NCBI GenBank assembly: GCA_963969395.1 | Contig: OZ017798.1 | Span: forward strand, 10,780,173-10,844,172 | DNA from: Pseudoscleropodium purum | Lineage: Eukaryota; Streptophyta; Bryopsida; Hypnales; Brachytheciaceae | Length of the DNA stretch: 64,000 nt | Direction of reading: 5' to 3' | Part shown: one piece after another, positions 12,181 through 25,827 of the stretch | Layout of the letters: every line of letters starts with the position of its first letter | Position numbering within the stretch: position 1 is the stretch's first letter | Translations under genes and position numbers: made by a program | The notes under the pieces: generated by a model | The model's input: the letters and a program-made list of their open reading frames with translations, nothing else | Databases searched by the model: none | Told to the model about the DNA's origin: nothing

Positions 12181-15100
12181 ATGGGGAAGAAAGGCACATG
12201 GTTCAGCGCTGTGAAAAAAGCATTCCGTTACCCATCCAAAGACTACGTGAAAACTACGCCGAAGGATCTAGACCTTGTTGGGGAACTTCCACCCCTGGAA
12301 GTAAGATCTTAAATTTCCCACTCAGTCGTATTTATCTGACTTCAGATATTTAAGTTTAGAGATTTTTTTATTAAGTTGAAAACTTAGAGATTTGGACTGG
12401 TATCACAAAGGTTTCACCAACATCCAAGATCAGAGAATCAGAGATTTAGTGAAAGGTGGTGGAAATCAAACGGATAATATTATCTTAAGGAACCACTATA
12501 CAAATATCTCTGTAGAAATATTTCATACTAGCTAAGCACAACACTGGTCCGTCTTGGTGTATATTGACTTGATTAAGACCATCTTAAGAAGCTGATGCAC
12601 AGAAGCAGAAGAAAAACATCTTTTGCCCAATGTGAATGAAGAGTATCAGGAGTTAGTCTTGCTAAGGAAAGCGGTACACGTTCTCACTAAGGAAAGCGGT
12701 ACATGTTCTCACTAAGGAAAGCGGTGTTTAATAACAGTCTATTGGAAAGAGTCTTGGAAATTAATTTGGATTCACTTTTGGACTGGATTCACTCTGCTTA
12801 TGTACACCAACTGTAATACCAAGTGCAAACTGTTATAATTATCTTAAGCCACATGAACTCATGAACTCAGATTGTGAGTGCCAGCCCTGTCGAAGATGTG
12901 TCACTAATGTATGAACACATACACAGGTGAAGACCAAAAAGGGGAGAAGATGGAGCTTTGGCAAATCATCACATCAACCATCAGTCACGAACGCCAAGGA
13001 GAATTCTTCAAAAGTCAAGAAAAGCGAAGAGACTCGCACTCCAGTAATGTACACACTACCTGAACCTGAAACTGTTGCTCCCACTAGCAATGAATCAGAT
13101 CGAGTCACTGCCCAAGTTACAACATACAACGCTTCAGAGAAGTTGGCTGCCATCCAGATCCAGACTGCATTCCGAGCATATCTGGTACAATGCTCACTCA
13201 CCCATTCTCTAACTGAAGCAAATTTTGTTCGGTCCAGCACTGAGGTTGAGGACTCTAGTTGCTTCGGTTCAAGCATTTTAACCAATTTAATTATAGTGAG
13301 GATGAGATCAGTAATGTGTGGTGTAGAAACAATGTGTTTTGTTTCGGCTTGTACATAACTCTGCCCTTGGAACCTGGGTGGCTTGTCTTGCAATTCCTTT
13401 TCAAATCAACTGTCTCCTTTTAAAAAAGAAAACGGAAAAAAGAACATTGAATATATGAAGTAATGATGCTCCATGAATGGCTGACATGTAAGTTTCAATG
13501 CTAATTGTTTGGTGGTGGTTTGTCTGGCATGTAGAATCCGACCTCTTTAATCTGAACCTCTTTTCAATAACGTTCTGGAATATCTTGCCCACTCGCCACA
13601 ATATTATTGACTGGAGCACACTTGTTTTACGTTCAAACTATTTGTCCTTTACAATGAATGTCTTCCAGGTAGTCACATTAAGGGAGTTAGAGTGTATTTA
13701 TGTCTGCAGGCCAGGCGAGCTTTACGAGCTTTGAAGGGGTTGGTGCGATTGCAAGCCTTGGTGAGGGGTCATACAGTGCGTCGCCAAGCTTCCATCACGT
13801 TGCGATGTATGCAAGCGCTGGTGCGAGTGCAGGCTCGCGTTCGAGCTCGCCGCGTGCGCATGTCCGAGGAAGGGCAGGCCGTGCAAAAGCAACTGTGGGA
13901 ACGACGACACCTCGAAGCCGCAGCTCGACCCCGAAAATCCTTCGTATGCGAAGTATGACAAATTCTTGGTCTTCCTTCACTCTTCATTCTATTAAGTGCC
14001 ACGACCATCATTGACTTTTCCATTGTCTTGGATGTCTTTTCAAGGATTTGTGACCTTACAACTTAACATGTTTCAAGTATTTGTAACCATATTCAGCAAT
14101 GAGCCATGGGAGCCTTTGGGATTCATGAAAGCTTGACATCAATTTTAACCAAATCACCTGCTGATTTTCTTCTCTCCTTCAAACTTGGTTTAAAGTTTAA
14201 GAACCTACAGAATCTAGTTTCAGTAACCTTGGAAACATGTTTGTGAATTCATGTTCTAGCAATTAACAGAGTATTCTACCTCCTTTCTTTGAATCCTGGG
14301 AATAATGAACCAAGTTATGTCAATCAATGAATGAGCTTGCATACTTTTATTTTCCTATACGGATAAAATATGATACTGCTGAAAAATCGTATCTTAACTA
14401 AAAGTACAAAGGTTTAACATAGTTTGGATTTTTTGTGGGGCACCTTCTGACACGCAGATGCATGATGATAGCCGATCTGTCATTATAACTACTGCACAGA
14501 TAATTTCGGTTCGAATCATTATTTTTTTCCTTAAAATTAGTAGACATCGATGGAAGACTATTGATGGATACCTTGCTGAGGAATCACTGTGAATACCATA
14601 ACGGCAGGATGGAGGCTGGAACGACAACACGCAAACGATGCAAGAGGAGCACGAGAAAATGCTCAACAGGCAGGAGGCTGCTAAGAAGAGAGAACGAGCT
14701 TTGGCTTATGCTTTCTCGCACCAGGTAAATTTACTTATACAATTATCTGTGATATATCCAAGTGCTAACTATTTCAAGCTAGAAGTGAGTGATGTCTTTA
14801 GTTCAAACATAGAGCTCGTCAGTGATGATTCCCCCGTGACACCCAAATTTTTTGCTTTCGTTGAGAATCATTTTTTCTTAATTAGAGGTCTTACTGTCAA
14901 TCCACTGAATTCGATTTCAATTCTTCTTCTGGATCTCTTTCATTCAGTCGCATTTAACTTGGTGCAAGACACGTAGGAAAAGTCTAAAATGTCCAATCAT
15001 GAGCTTTTCAAAGAATTCCTTGGTCAATATCCAGTGATGATAGAATAGGATACACTAGGAATGGAATTTTGACACAAAAGAACATTCATCTAATTTTCAT

Positions 15101-17150
15101 GAATAGACACAAAGGGACACTTGTCCAATTTCCATACAGGATTTCTCCTGTGACAGCATCATCCAGTTCGATCTCACTTCCTCCTTGGAAAACCTAGAGC
15201 TCTAATCCCTCTCTCAACTCTCCCAACTCTCTCTAGTTGCACACTCTGCACTTGCACATTGATTTCTCTATAAATCTTGCAAATCCGACATGTTGTGTAC
15301 AAATCTGATAAGGCAACTTCCACAGAAGTGTCAGGAGTGCAATAAGAGAGGATTGTGTCCAGCCATGGTCAGAACATTCTTGCTTTCCTTTAAACATTGA
15401 CGAAGCTCCTGTTTCCCAATCTTCAGGCCTCCCAGCTCTTCATCAACAGCGAGCCCGACAAACCGAACTCGGGATGGAACTGGCTGGAGCGATGGATGGC
15501 CGCCAAGCCCTGGGAGAATCGCGTCTTCGACAACACCTCCGGCTCCGTCCTTTCCAAAGGCATCTTCAACAAAAACGCAGGGGAATCTAAGTCCAAGTTT
15601 CCAGAACACGGTGATCATCATCGCCAAGCCAACAACAATAACAACGGCAACAACGGCAACATCGGCAACAACATCGGCAACAGCATCAGCAACAGCAACA
15701 ACAACAACAAATACACATTCTCCAACACCCCCAGATCATCCAGTTTCACTCCAAATCCTCACAGTCGACACTTACCTTCCAAGAGCCATAGCCACTTCAC
15801 TAGTCAAGGACTGATGCGTTCCCCACGCCATAGCCACAGATCAACGCCACGAAGAAGGGAGGATTTTGAACAAGGAGGGAGCGCGCTTTCTGTAAAGTCG
15901 ACACAGTCGGGGCTGAGATTTGGGACGAGATACAGCCAAGCAGGGTCTAATCGTGGAGACGACGACAGCTTCTGCAGCTCACCTGCTGTGCCGAGTTATA
16001 TGCAAGCGACGCAGTCTGCGAGAGCAAAGGTTCGGCCGTTTAGCCAAACCAAACAACGGCCAGGTACAGTTTTTATCATGTGTTCGAAATTGGGGATGAG
16101 TTTACTGTCTGCATTTGAAGAATCACCGAAAAGAAATGCTTTTGCATGGAGCTCTTTGCATGGGACTATAAGGAGATTTGGTATGAGTCCTATGTTTGCA
16201 TTTGAAAAATTTGCCAATAAGAAATAATTTTACAAGAAGTTCTGTGCATGGAATTCTAAGCAAATTTCGGCTGAGTCCGAACTCTGCATTTGAAAAATCA
16301 CCAAATAGAGCTGCTTTCACAAGAAGCTCAGTGCATAAGATCCTATCGTAAGCAAAATTGGGATGAGCTCACAGGACTTCTGCATTTGAAAAATCATTAA
16401 ATAGAAATGCTTTTACAAGGAGCTCTGTGGATGGGATTATAAGCAAATTTGGGATGATCCCACAGTCTGCATTTGATCAATAAAAAAACAAATGCCTAAC
16501 GAGGAGCTCTGTGCAGGGGATATTAAGCAAACTTGGGACGATCCCACAGTCTGCATTTGAAAAGTCACCTATAGAAATGCTTATACAAGGAGTCCTGTAG
16601 GATTGCAAGCAACTGAAATATGGACTTCAGGAGCCCACACTCTGCATAATTTGAAAAAAAACACCAAACAGAAATGCTATTACAAGGAGCTCTGAGCTTA
16701 GGAATTTTGACCAAATCTCGGATGAGCTCTCATAACTCCCGTTGCAAAGTTCCTTCTCTTTTTGTTACTTTCGGTACCGCTGCTTTTGTTTTGTCACCTA
16801 CTTCTCTACACCGGCCATCTCCCTTCGAGTTTTTCAAAATCATTGAAAGGTTCTGAAGTTTGGGGATTTGGATTGATCATGGTTTCCTGGGCCCAGGTAC
16901 TCCAGAGAGGGATGGCTGGGGCTCAACGACGAGGCCCAGTAGGCGCCTTACGTTTCCGCTTTCCGAGCAGACGATGAGCAACGAGGGCACTCCGATCATG
17001 AAGCCGTTTCGTCCTTCCGGGTACGCCCAGCGCAGCCCGAGCTGGAACGTCGTGCGCACCGAGCGATCCAACGACAGTGGCGGCAGCCAGAATGGGGACA
17101 TAGGAACTCCGACTTCCACTGTCATGTCGACTTGCAGAGCTCCGTTTTGA
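12181..17150 (+). CDS. IQ67-domain (IQD) calmodulin-binding protein, 6 exons, 542 aa
   Basis: Exons are 12181-12300, 12927-13184, 13710-13952, 14608-14724, 15427-16063 and 16897-17150. All introns are GT-AG and phases agree throughout, giving 1629 nt. The N-terminus [15 protein letters not shown] is the IQD signature. The IQ67 domain begins around residue 113 ([13 protein letters not shown]) and continues after a phase-0 intron at the place typical of the family ([20 protein letters not shown]), giving three IQ-type motifs. Later come [12 protein letters not shown] (about 235-246), [15 protein letters not shown] (about 263), an asparagine-rich tract (about 314-342) and a C-terminal DUF4005 ([16 protein letters not shown] to RRLTFP). 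IQD proteins bind calmodulin and scaffold it on microtubules, membranes or in the nucleus; which of these applies here is unknown. Retention of the last intron would give an alternative end at 16227. Confidence 0.92.
12664..12725. repeat. 25-bp tandem repeat in IQD intron 1
   Basis: AAGGAAAGCGGTACACGTTC starts at 12664 and recurs at 12689 and, partly, at 12714, a period of 25 bases and about 2.5 copies with one substitution. It lies in the first intron and has no evident function. Confidence 0.85.
16080..16745 (+). repeat. Decayed ~87-bp tandem array, protein-like units, in last IQD intron
   Basis: The anchor word GCATTTGA or a close variant recurs at 16111, 16198, 16286, 16382, 16469, 16553 and 16644, spacing 84-96 bases, giving seven to eight units. 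Each unit carries the order AGAAATGCTTTTACAAGGAG, TCTGTGCATGGGATTATAAG, CAAATTTGGGATGAGTCC. The first unit and a half are open in the same frame as exon 5, and translate to a pattern like [20 protein letters not shown]; later units are frameshifted or carry stops. The array begins just after the inferred donor at 16064. It may be former coding repeats, or noncoding repeats that are open by chance. Confidence 0.85.
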
Positions 17151-19066
17151 TGAGCTTCGGGACGCAGGTAAGGGATCCGCACCTCAAACAGACACTTTCT
17201 TTCCGACCAACAATTTCTGAATAACTTACAATTGGGAAAAAAAATACGATATCACAAAGTTCGCAAATGAAAGCAAAAGTCCATGCAGTTGGTTTGAGAA
17301 TTTTTAGAGTCTGTATGAATATACTGCGAATTTTTAAAGTTGAGGTCATAGGACCTCTTGTTGACACTAAATTACCCTTAATTGGGCATTCTTGAAGTAC
17401 AAAATGCTTCAACTCTCATTTTTTGCTTTATATAACTCTTCAACTTCCATTGATTCCTCTTGAAAACTTGTGTTGAATTTGAGCAAACGATTTGTCATAT
17501 TTGGGTCAATGAGCGGTTGCAAAGAACTTTATTCTAGCTGGTGGCAACGGTTGGTGCTGCAAAAGGGTGAGGATACTTAAAGTTTATATGTGAACATTAA
17601 TTTTTTGTTACGGCATATAAGGTTGTAGAGTCTGTTCCAATGAGATTAATTTAGCAATGTGTAGATGCAAATTAACTTCGTAAGAGAGAGCTTGGGGAGA
17701 GGGAATGTAGATCTGGAGATTCAAAGGGAAAATCAGGTTTGGCCTGATAAGATTTGAGACACAAAAATCTTCAATTTCGTAAGACACTGTTTTTGCACAT
17801 GACGCCCATCGCAACTTGAACTAATTTAAGGCCTCACTGGTACAAAAATCAAGAAGCTTGAAATCGAGTACTAATTGCATGAGATTGTCGAAAGGGGGTC
17901 ACTCTATTTGCATATTGAATTCAACCACCTACTATTGGTTTTTTATTTGGTAGAGGCAACCAACTTGTTAAGTATCAGTTTTACATGACTAAAATTTCTG
18001 ACGTTGATCTCATTATTTTTCTTCAATCTTAGGAACAATTTCAAGGCAAGGAACGCTAAAAGGGTGAATTCTTCTACGTTTGATAGCCTTGGAGAGCCAC
18101 TCAGGAGGTTTGAGAAGGTTATTGACATTCAAATCGTCTATCAGTATACTCAGTTTGGTTGACAGATCGAAGGACTCACGTTTCAGAGCAGAAGGGAACA
18201 TGGGTTAACATAACTTTCATTGGATGAGTCGATGAGAGAACGACACAAGTTGAATTGCCTCAAAACTTTGGGATTATGACAAAACTTCCAACAGCATTTC
18301 TTCAGTTATCCTCACCAGGCATTGGTACATCTACAGCTCTGCTCCAGGTTTTGAAACCTTTTTCCTTAACGTAGTTTATGATATGACTTACGCGTTTGAT
18401 CGACCGACCTGGTTTGAATTCCAGAATCCTTGAATTCGAAGATATTGGTTCCATTTCCAAGACTAGCTAGGCTGAGTGTTAGTTATTCGTTGGTTTGAGA
18501 GGTGTCTGTTTGTACACATGAACATAAATAAATCAACTCCACAGGCACCGCTAAATGTTTTTTTTCTCGAACTTCCGCTAAATGCTGGACTTCACACCCG
18601 AATGCCGGCATTTTTGAATGCAGTAAGTTAAGCTTAGTCCTATTGAACGTGAAGGTGCCACTCCAGCCTGTTACAGCTGCAATAAATTCCCTAGCAACCA
18701 GTGCCTGAAAGCGAACATCTAATGTAGTTTAGATTTTTATTATTTTATTATTTATGAAACTGGTGATCAAGGCGTATGTATGTTGACAATACATGAAGCG
18801 TTGAAATTATGTATTGTAAGAACTTTGACAGGTTGGGTTGATTGTGGATTTGTGGCTTCAATCTTCTACTGATTGCAAATTCTCTGGTCCCACACTCGAT
18901 CACTGATGAGGCATGCCAGAAAGATCATTCTCCATTTTATGTATATAAAATGGTCTACGCCTTGGAAGTGAATTCATTGTTCCAAATGTGACTGAGATCC
19001 AATGCTGGTTCTCCTCCAATGAATCATGTGTTTTTTCAACACTTCCAATTCTATGTTGTACCTTAC
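17151..19066. other. IQD 3' flank and intergenic DNA
   Basis: A donor-like site follows the stop (GACGCAG before GTAAGG at about 17168), so a 3' UTR intron is possible. A 62-codon minus-strand frame at 18013-18201 has a reasonable composition but no recognisable family and no supporting splice partner. Otherwise I see nothing. Confidence 0.4.
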
Positions 19067-19209
19067 CAACAAAGGTCGAAGCAGCAGCGGGGTTTTCTTG
19101 GAACAGGACCTGCCACAAGCCTTCACAGCACTGCCGCAATTCTGAAGGGACCCAGTCTGACACACTCAAACCCTTTGAGTACTCGGCAAAATTTCGCCCC
19201 CGAAAAAAC
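19067..19209 (-). pseudogene. Orphan exon-like coding fragment, unknown family
   Basis: On the minus strand this 143-base block is bounded by an acceptor (TTTATTATAG) and a donor (TTTGTTG before GTAAGG). The frame between them is open and richer in GC than its surroundings, reading in part FAEYSKGLSVSDWVPSEL and LWQVLFQENPAAASTFVG. I do not recognise the family. No matching exon was found within a few kilobases on either side, so it is probably a relic or a captured gene fragment. It could also be one exon of a gene with very long introns. Confidence 0.35.
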
Positions 19210-22200
19210 CTATAATAAATCAGCCTATGACAATCAAAATGCCAGCCAACAGGCAAAAATTTTCTAGTGATGCACATTTCAAGAACTACTGTAGAATGTA
19301 TACCATTAGTACAATTTTGTTTGTGATGGGCTGGTTCCCATTTGGGTTGTCATTGGCAAAGTTACCTTAGGTACAATAAAGAAGGCAATCCAATTTTGAC
19401 CACTTAAGCAGTTACACATATTTGCAAGGTGGGAATTCTTCAATGGGAAAATTTTCTCGTGTGCAAAAATAGAGTTTGGAAGATTTCCATAATTTTTCAG
19501 ATTTTTTTTCTTCTCAATATAGAATTATTACTATGAATTTTTCACCTAAAGATAGTGATTATGTTCCTTCCATACAGGTGATATAGGTTGATGTATTTCA
19601 AACCAAGGGTTGGTTGCAAAACTGAGAGTCCCGTAGTCCAATCATAATGCACCATTCTTGATCACTCACTCATCTTATATAGGTAAAACCTCCCTCTTAC
19701 TGCAACATCTCTTATTGCATAATATATAATTAGAGAGTTAACAAAGAATAGGTGATCCTACACATGCAATCAAGATGGAGAGACATGTGTTCATGTGGCC
19801 CCTTTAAGAAAGACACATGTTCCTATGAACTCTCTAATTGCACAAACCTCTCTTCGTAAGTGCATAAATTCCGGTAGCATTCTAAAGCTGCATTCTAAAT
19901 ACTAGTTTTGCTAGAGGTTGACTCAATTTTGCATTGGATGGCATATCTATTGCTCATGAGCATTGATTGAAAAAAAATCATATTAATTTCTTAAAAAGTT
20001 GGTTTCATTTTCTCCTATATTAACCTTGAAAAGATCAAGGTGCAATTTGAGTAGAAATTGTTGAAAACTACCACTTTTTAGGGCTACAAGAAAAAAATTC
20101 TTTTTGACATTCAATCATACAAATTTGTACTAGATCACTATAGGAATGTGTAAGAAGCATTTATGAACTTTGACCAAACATATTGAAAGATTATAACATT
20201 TGAAAGTTAAAAGAATTTACTTTTTTCTAACCTTGTCCAACTGGATCAATAGACTTCAAATCTTTTTTGAGTGAGGTTCTTATACTAGACATGTTTTTGT
20301 TTGAATTTTCATCATGTAATAAGAATATTAATTCAAACTCGTCAAATTTTAGAAGTAGACAAAGAGCTTTGCACATGTTGTTGGGTGATTGTAAGAAACT
20401 CTTGTCCTATTTTTTGTCTGCTTTTCGTCACTTAGATGAGTGTTTTTTACCTAATAACTTTTGATTTGTTTGTTTTTTTGGCATGACATTTGGAATGAAG
20501 GTATAAGCGTTAGTTTCACACATCGAATAATTTTTTCAAATTTTTTCAAATTATTTTATTATTTCTTACATGTTCCCAACTAGATATCTACCTTCACCAT
20601 TTGGGGGACGCTTAGTCCTATTTTTGATCCAAAAATGCAAATTCAGAGTTAGAAATTTGACATGTTTGAGGTCTACTAACATTACAAAGATTGACAATGA
20701 GTTTTTATGAAAATAGCAACATGTTAGTTGCACACATAGGGTCAAAGTAACCTTCCTTTGTGCGAAAGCTATGAAGAGGGAAAAAAATTTGTACAAGAAT
20801 TCTTTGGTGCAATGTGAGCACAATCTTTTCTAGTAAAATGGCTTTTTAATGGAAGTTTTTTAAATTTATTTTGAATTACTAAAAATTAAAAGGTCCATAA
20901 ATCCCTTTTCTACTATTTTTGTTCCTAGTGGCTTGTATAGTACCTCACAATAGTCTATAGTACTATATAGTATTCAATCGATGATTTAGATCTATTGAGG
21001 CACTATTGACACATTATATTGGTAGTATCGCATAGTATTTCTAGTCTTATAGCTAAAATCTATTTTTTTTAATTCAAAAACGTGAAGTGTTTTTTGCAGC
21101 CACCTTGCCCAAAGTTATTGAATTCAAGCTACCTGATAAATTTATAATAGCATAATTTTTCATATAGACTCTTGATTAAAAAAAAATTATATTTCAACCA
21201 AAGGGGGTATCTATTTACACTATGTGTCAAAAAAATTTCAAACATCTAATCCAAATTGACTTTGTGCACAACTACCCAAGACATTGAATAGTTATTTGGC
21301 CCTTTAGGAGTAAATAAGGTTTATGGAAATCATGCCAAAACTTTAGGTTATAGGAACTATGTAATCTTTCATTTCTCTACCGACAAAACTTTAGTAAATT
21401 AAGGGATATTGGGTATTTGGATAAGCCAATGAGAACTTTAGAAATAGTGACCTCACTCATGATAGTACCTTAAATGACTTGCATATATATAGCCAAAAGG
21501 TACTCAATTTGTCAACCAATTAATACACTTTTTCAAGCCATAATCATCTTAGAGTTTAGTATAGCTAGGGTAGACTTTATTCTATTTGGCAAAGTCAAGT
21601 TATGTTTAATGAATCAAATTTTTTTAGTAATAGAAATTGATCTGTTGATTTTGTTCAGTCATATCCAATCATAGTAAAACAATATGCACATTGAAAAGAA
21701 AAATTAGTTGTAATAAAAAAATAGTACAAACTCTAGAAAGAAGAATTGAAATTTTTGAATTAGTCTTTTGAATCCAAAAGTTTAATTTTTTAGTTTTTCA
21801 CAATACCATTACAAAGTCTTGCACAATCCGTGGGATTATTCTTTAGAAATTCATCGTATCCATTTATCTCTGAAATATCTTTAAATTGGTTGCAACATAA
21901 TCAATAATTGCATGTATTAGGTCTTTAGCATGGGATTAATAGCCAAGTATATAATAATAATAAAATGTGTTCATGATGAGTAGAATTCATAAGTTTCACT
22001 TGACACTAATTATGAAGTATAATAATATTATATTTGTCAACAACACATATTAATGTGTCAGCAAATGCATCCATTACTTCATCTTTAACATAACCGGTAT
22101 AAAAGAAATGAATAAATGCTTCAAGTGGTTTATACACCATGTCTATTTTTGAAACGGGGTTGTTTGTTGTAATGTTGTTTTCTATCTTACGGAAAAGTTT

Positions 22201-25200
22201 CAAAACAATTCATCAAAAATTGAGATTACAAGAACCTGTCCGAAATTTGATTTGTTCCCTAAGGAGACAATGGAAATTTAGGAATTAAAAGGTTCAAAAT
22301 GAGTGACCTCATACCACTTTAATTCTATTGGATGAGTATTTTGAAAGTACAAGTCTTAACATTGGCTAAAAGCACTTTTTCTTTTGGTTGAAGCTACCAT
22401 TTATTATCACAAGTATTTATTAACAATTCAACTGATTTAAGTCAACATTTATTGAATCACATCTTTATCAACCTCAAATTGTCTTAAAATAGATGTGAAC
22501 TTGGTATCATTCTTTGATAATAACATCCAATTACTTGCTCAAAGTAAATGACTTAGTACACACTCTACAAAAATGAGTAGGAGACTGAAACTAATGAAAG
22601 GGTCATGTAGATGGTAGAATTGGGTGACTAACGAAATTGGGTTGATTGACTATACTACATATTATTAATTTCATGTTTACTTAGAAACTTGGCCTTCTGC
22701 TCTTTTTCCATGTTGGCATTTTTGAAACGGGGTTGTTTGTCTTAATGATTTCATCTAGTATTTGAATTTTTGGAAAAATATGCAATACTATTAAAGTATT
22801 AATAAGTAATATACTTATTCAAGTAAATCCAAAACATGACTGTAATTAATATATAAATGTGATTTAATTTTTTTTAAATTAATACACTTATTAGATATAT
22901 TAATTGAAAACTAATTTTGAATTTTTATATGATATGATTTTTATTAAATTTTTCTAATCATGTGTTCAATGATTCACAAGTTTAAATGCTTTGATGTAGA
23001 TGGAAAAATCTAAGGCATTTAAGCTCTTATTCTCACCAATGTTGGATAAACAAGGCCCTATTATAATAAAAAAAATTCTAAAAGTCTTTGCACTTTATCT
23101 TGTAATTCTTCTATATCTGTTTTTGAGCACATATATGGTAGTCTTGATTTAGGCGTATTAAATTTCTTGATATTGTAATTCACATAGAACCAACTAAATT
23201 ATTGTCTTTCAATATTATAATAAAATCAATTTGTAATTAGTTCCTAGAAAAAAAACTTGCCATTTTCAAATTTGACAATTATTTTCATTAATCAATAAAT
23301 TACATTAGCATTTTATTAGTCTTGGATGTTGCATACGAACTTTGTACATTGTAAAAATTAATTTATCAAACAACATATATTAAGAAATAGGATATTTTTA
23401 ATTGAATGTTTCACCAAAAGGAGAATTATCTGGCATTAAATCTTTCACAAGAAAAGAAATGAATTTCTCTTAATTAAATTTTCAATTTGACTTTTCATAC
23501 ATTCAAATATATTTCTTTCAAATATATAATATTGAAATATTCTTAAATAATATTATGTGACACTAAATGCCTTTTGGCATTGAACTAAACTATTGGCATC
23601 TTTTACCATAATGCCAACATAGATGAGGTATTTTTTAATATCTTCTAATAAAAATAGTTCATTGAAAAGTTTGCTTCATCAATTCTTGAAGAATAGCAAT
23701 TTATTTTTGTATTTTCAATTTAGTCATTGTAGTCATCATCAATTTCAATTCAAAAATGATATTTTGATATTTTGGAGAATATTCAAATTTTAAATTTTTG
23801 ATATAAATTTCCAAAAGTCTTATATGGAAAAAAAATCTACTTTAAAATCATGTATTTAATTATAACAACATTCAAAATATATTTAATAGTTCAAAATTTA
23901 AAAAACTTATATATATTTTTAAAATAGATAAAATGTTTTTACTATTCTAAAGCTTTATAATTGATAAGGAAATGGCTATTCTTGGCCATACATTTAGTTG
24001 GTAAGGATTTGTTTTATTTGATTTTATTGTGATTATACAACAAAATCCAAAATCATATAGAGTAGTTTAGAGTTTTGATTTCAAATTCAATTTCATAACA
24101 TTATTAGAACTTTAAATTGTAACAAAACCAAATAAACTTTAGGACTAAATCCTACATCCCTTCATCCTTAGGGGACAAATGAAAGTTCAAAGGGAGAATC
24201 TTTGATCTCAATTTTCATGATGAATTTTGAAACTTTTTCTTTATATATTTTCATTTGAAAATAAAATTATTACTTACATTAGTATCCAAGTGAAAATTTT
24301 ATGCCTCCATGAGCACAAAATTTATAAGACTAAGCATAAAAAAGAAAACCCAAAATTCCAAATTTAACATTTAAAATTCATTGGATATTTTGAGCTAAAT
24401 TGCTACAAAATAGCATGTATTGAAAACAAGGGAATGCAGTCAAATTTTTTTATTTCTTTTGCAACTTTTAATTGTATAATCTACTTCATTTCAATGTCTA
24501 CTTCTCTACTAGTTTTCAAAACCTAATTCTTTTGCATCTCCAAGCTTATAATGCTCAAAGGAGTAAAATAAGCATTTTCTAATCATTCCTTATGGTGAAT
24601 TTTTAACTTTCAAACATTCTTAAGAAAAATGTTTTTCTTATTCTACTCACAAAATTTGATATTAAGTTAAAAAATTGAATAGGAAATGTATGTAAAAGAA
24701 TTCAAATTGAATCATTGACATCAAATTAGACAATCTTGCACTTGACAAGTATAACATTGCATTTGGCACATACACCACCCCAAAATGACACTTTGAAAAA
24801 TTGAAGGCGTAGGGATTTTTTTGTAGCAATAAAATCATGAAGTATATGTATGCAAGAACAAAAAAATAAAATGACATTCAAGCAAACCTCCTATTGTGAA
24901 TTTGAAATTTTGGGATGAATTTGGAAATGTTTAGTATGAATTACATTTTTGAAAGAAGGTTTTACATTATCATCTTATAGAAGTCAGGTAGCATTAATTT
25001 TTGACAATTTTAGAAGAATCAACTTCTATTCTACAACATCTATGGCTCTTCAATTTGTTCTACTAAATTTTCAAGTCATTTTTCAAGTGTTTGTATTGCA
25101 TGTCTTCCACCTACATCACAATATAATCAACTAAGTGCAATTTTTATCCAACCTATATAACTACATGTTAACCCATCTATGTCCAAAGATGATTGTTTTC

Positions 25201-25827
25201 CACCTTTGACAAACATGAGTGCCATAATTTTGATCGTCAATCATACACTCAATTCTAAATCCTTCTCATTGATCTTTTTGAACTACTTTAGTTATTGAAG
25301 CAAATTTTTCTATGCCAAACATTTAATGTCCACCAAGACATCATGCTTGTAATGATGACCTCTAAAGAGACTAACTCCTAACTACTTGAGTGACCATATA
25401 TGGTCAATATGAAATTTCAAGCTCATTTTGGTATGGTCAATGAAATTGCTTTGACTGTTTAAAAAAAATTGGGGGTAGTTTTTATGGTTAAATATTAAAA
25501 ATTTTCATTTTTCACTGAAAAATGTAGAGGTCTCCAAAGCCATACGTGTCCATTAATGGAAGAATAAAGCTTGCCAATTTTACTTCATTTCCTAACTTTG
25601 AGCAAAGTTTGCCAATTTTACTTGATTTGAAATCTAAAAATTTGTACTTATCCATTTGCTTTGAAAATAGTCCCAATGGAAAGAATACTGTGCCGGCAAA
25701 TCTTCATTGAGGGTTTTTCCCGAAACAGAATTTGGATGAAAGTCATCCGATTTCCAGTGACGGAGAGCAATGAACTGAACTGAAGCTGTGTTTGGACATC
25801 CATCAGTCATTGTCAGGATTATTTGCT
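19210..25827. other. AT-rich intergenic DNA, no gene seen
   Basis: About 6.6 kb with no supported gene. Words resembling the termini of the local repeat families appear near 21296-21316 (GGCCCTTTAGGAGTAAA), 22255 and 24170 (CCTTAGGGGACAA), which suggests degraded copies. No complete inverted-repeat pair was resolved by eye. Confidence 0.5.

Noticed and set aside
16123..16320. Minus-strand frames across the IQD intron array
   Set aside because: They arise from the tandem units being open on both strands by periodicity; no start context or family supports them.
18013..18201. 62-codon minus-strand frame with coding-like composition
   Set aside because: It is too short and unsupported by neighbouring exons or a recognised family; noted but not called.
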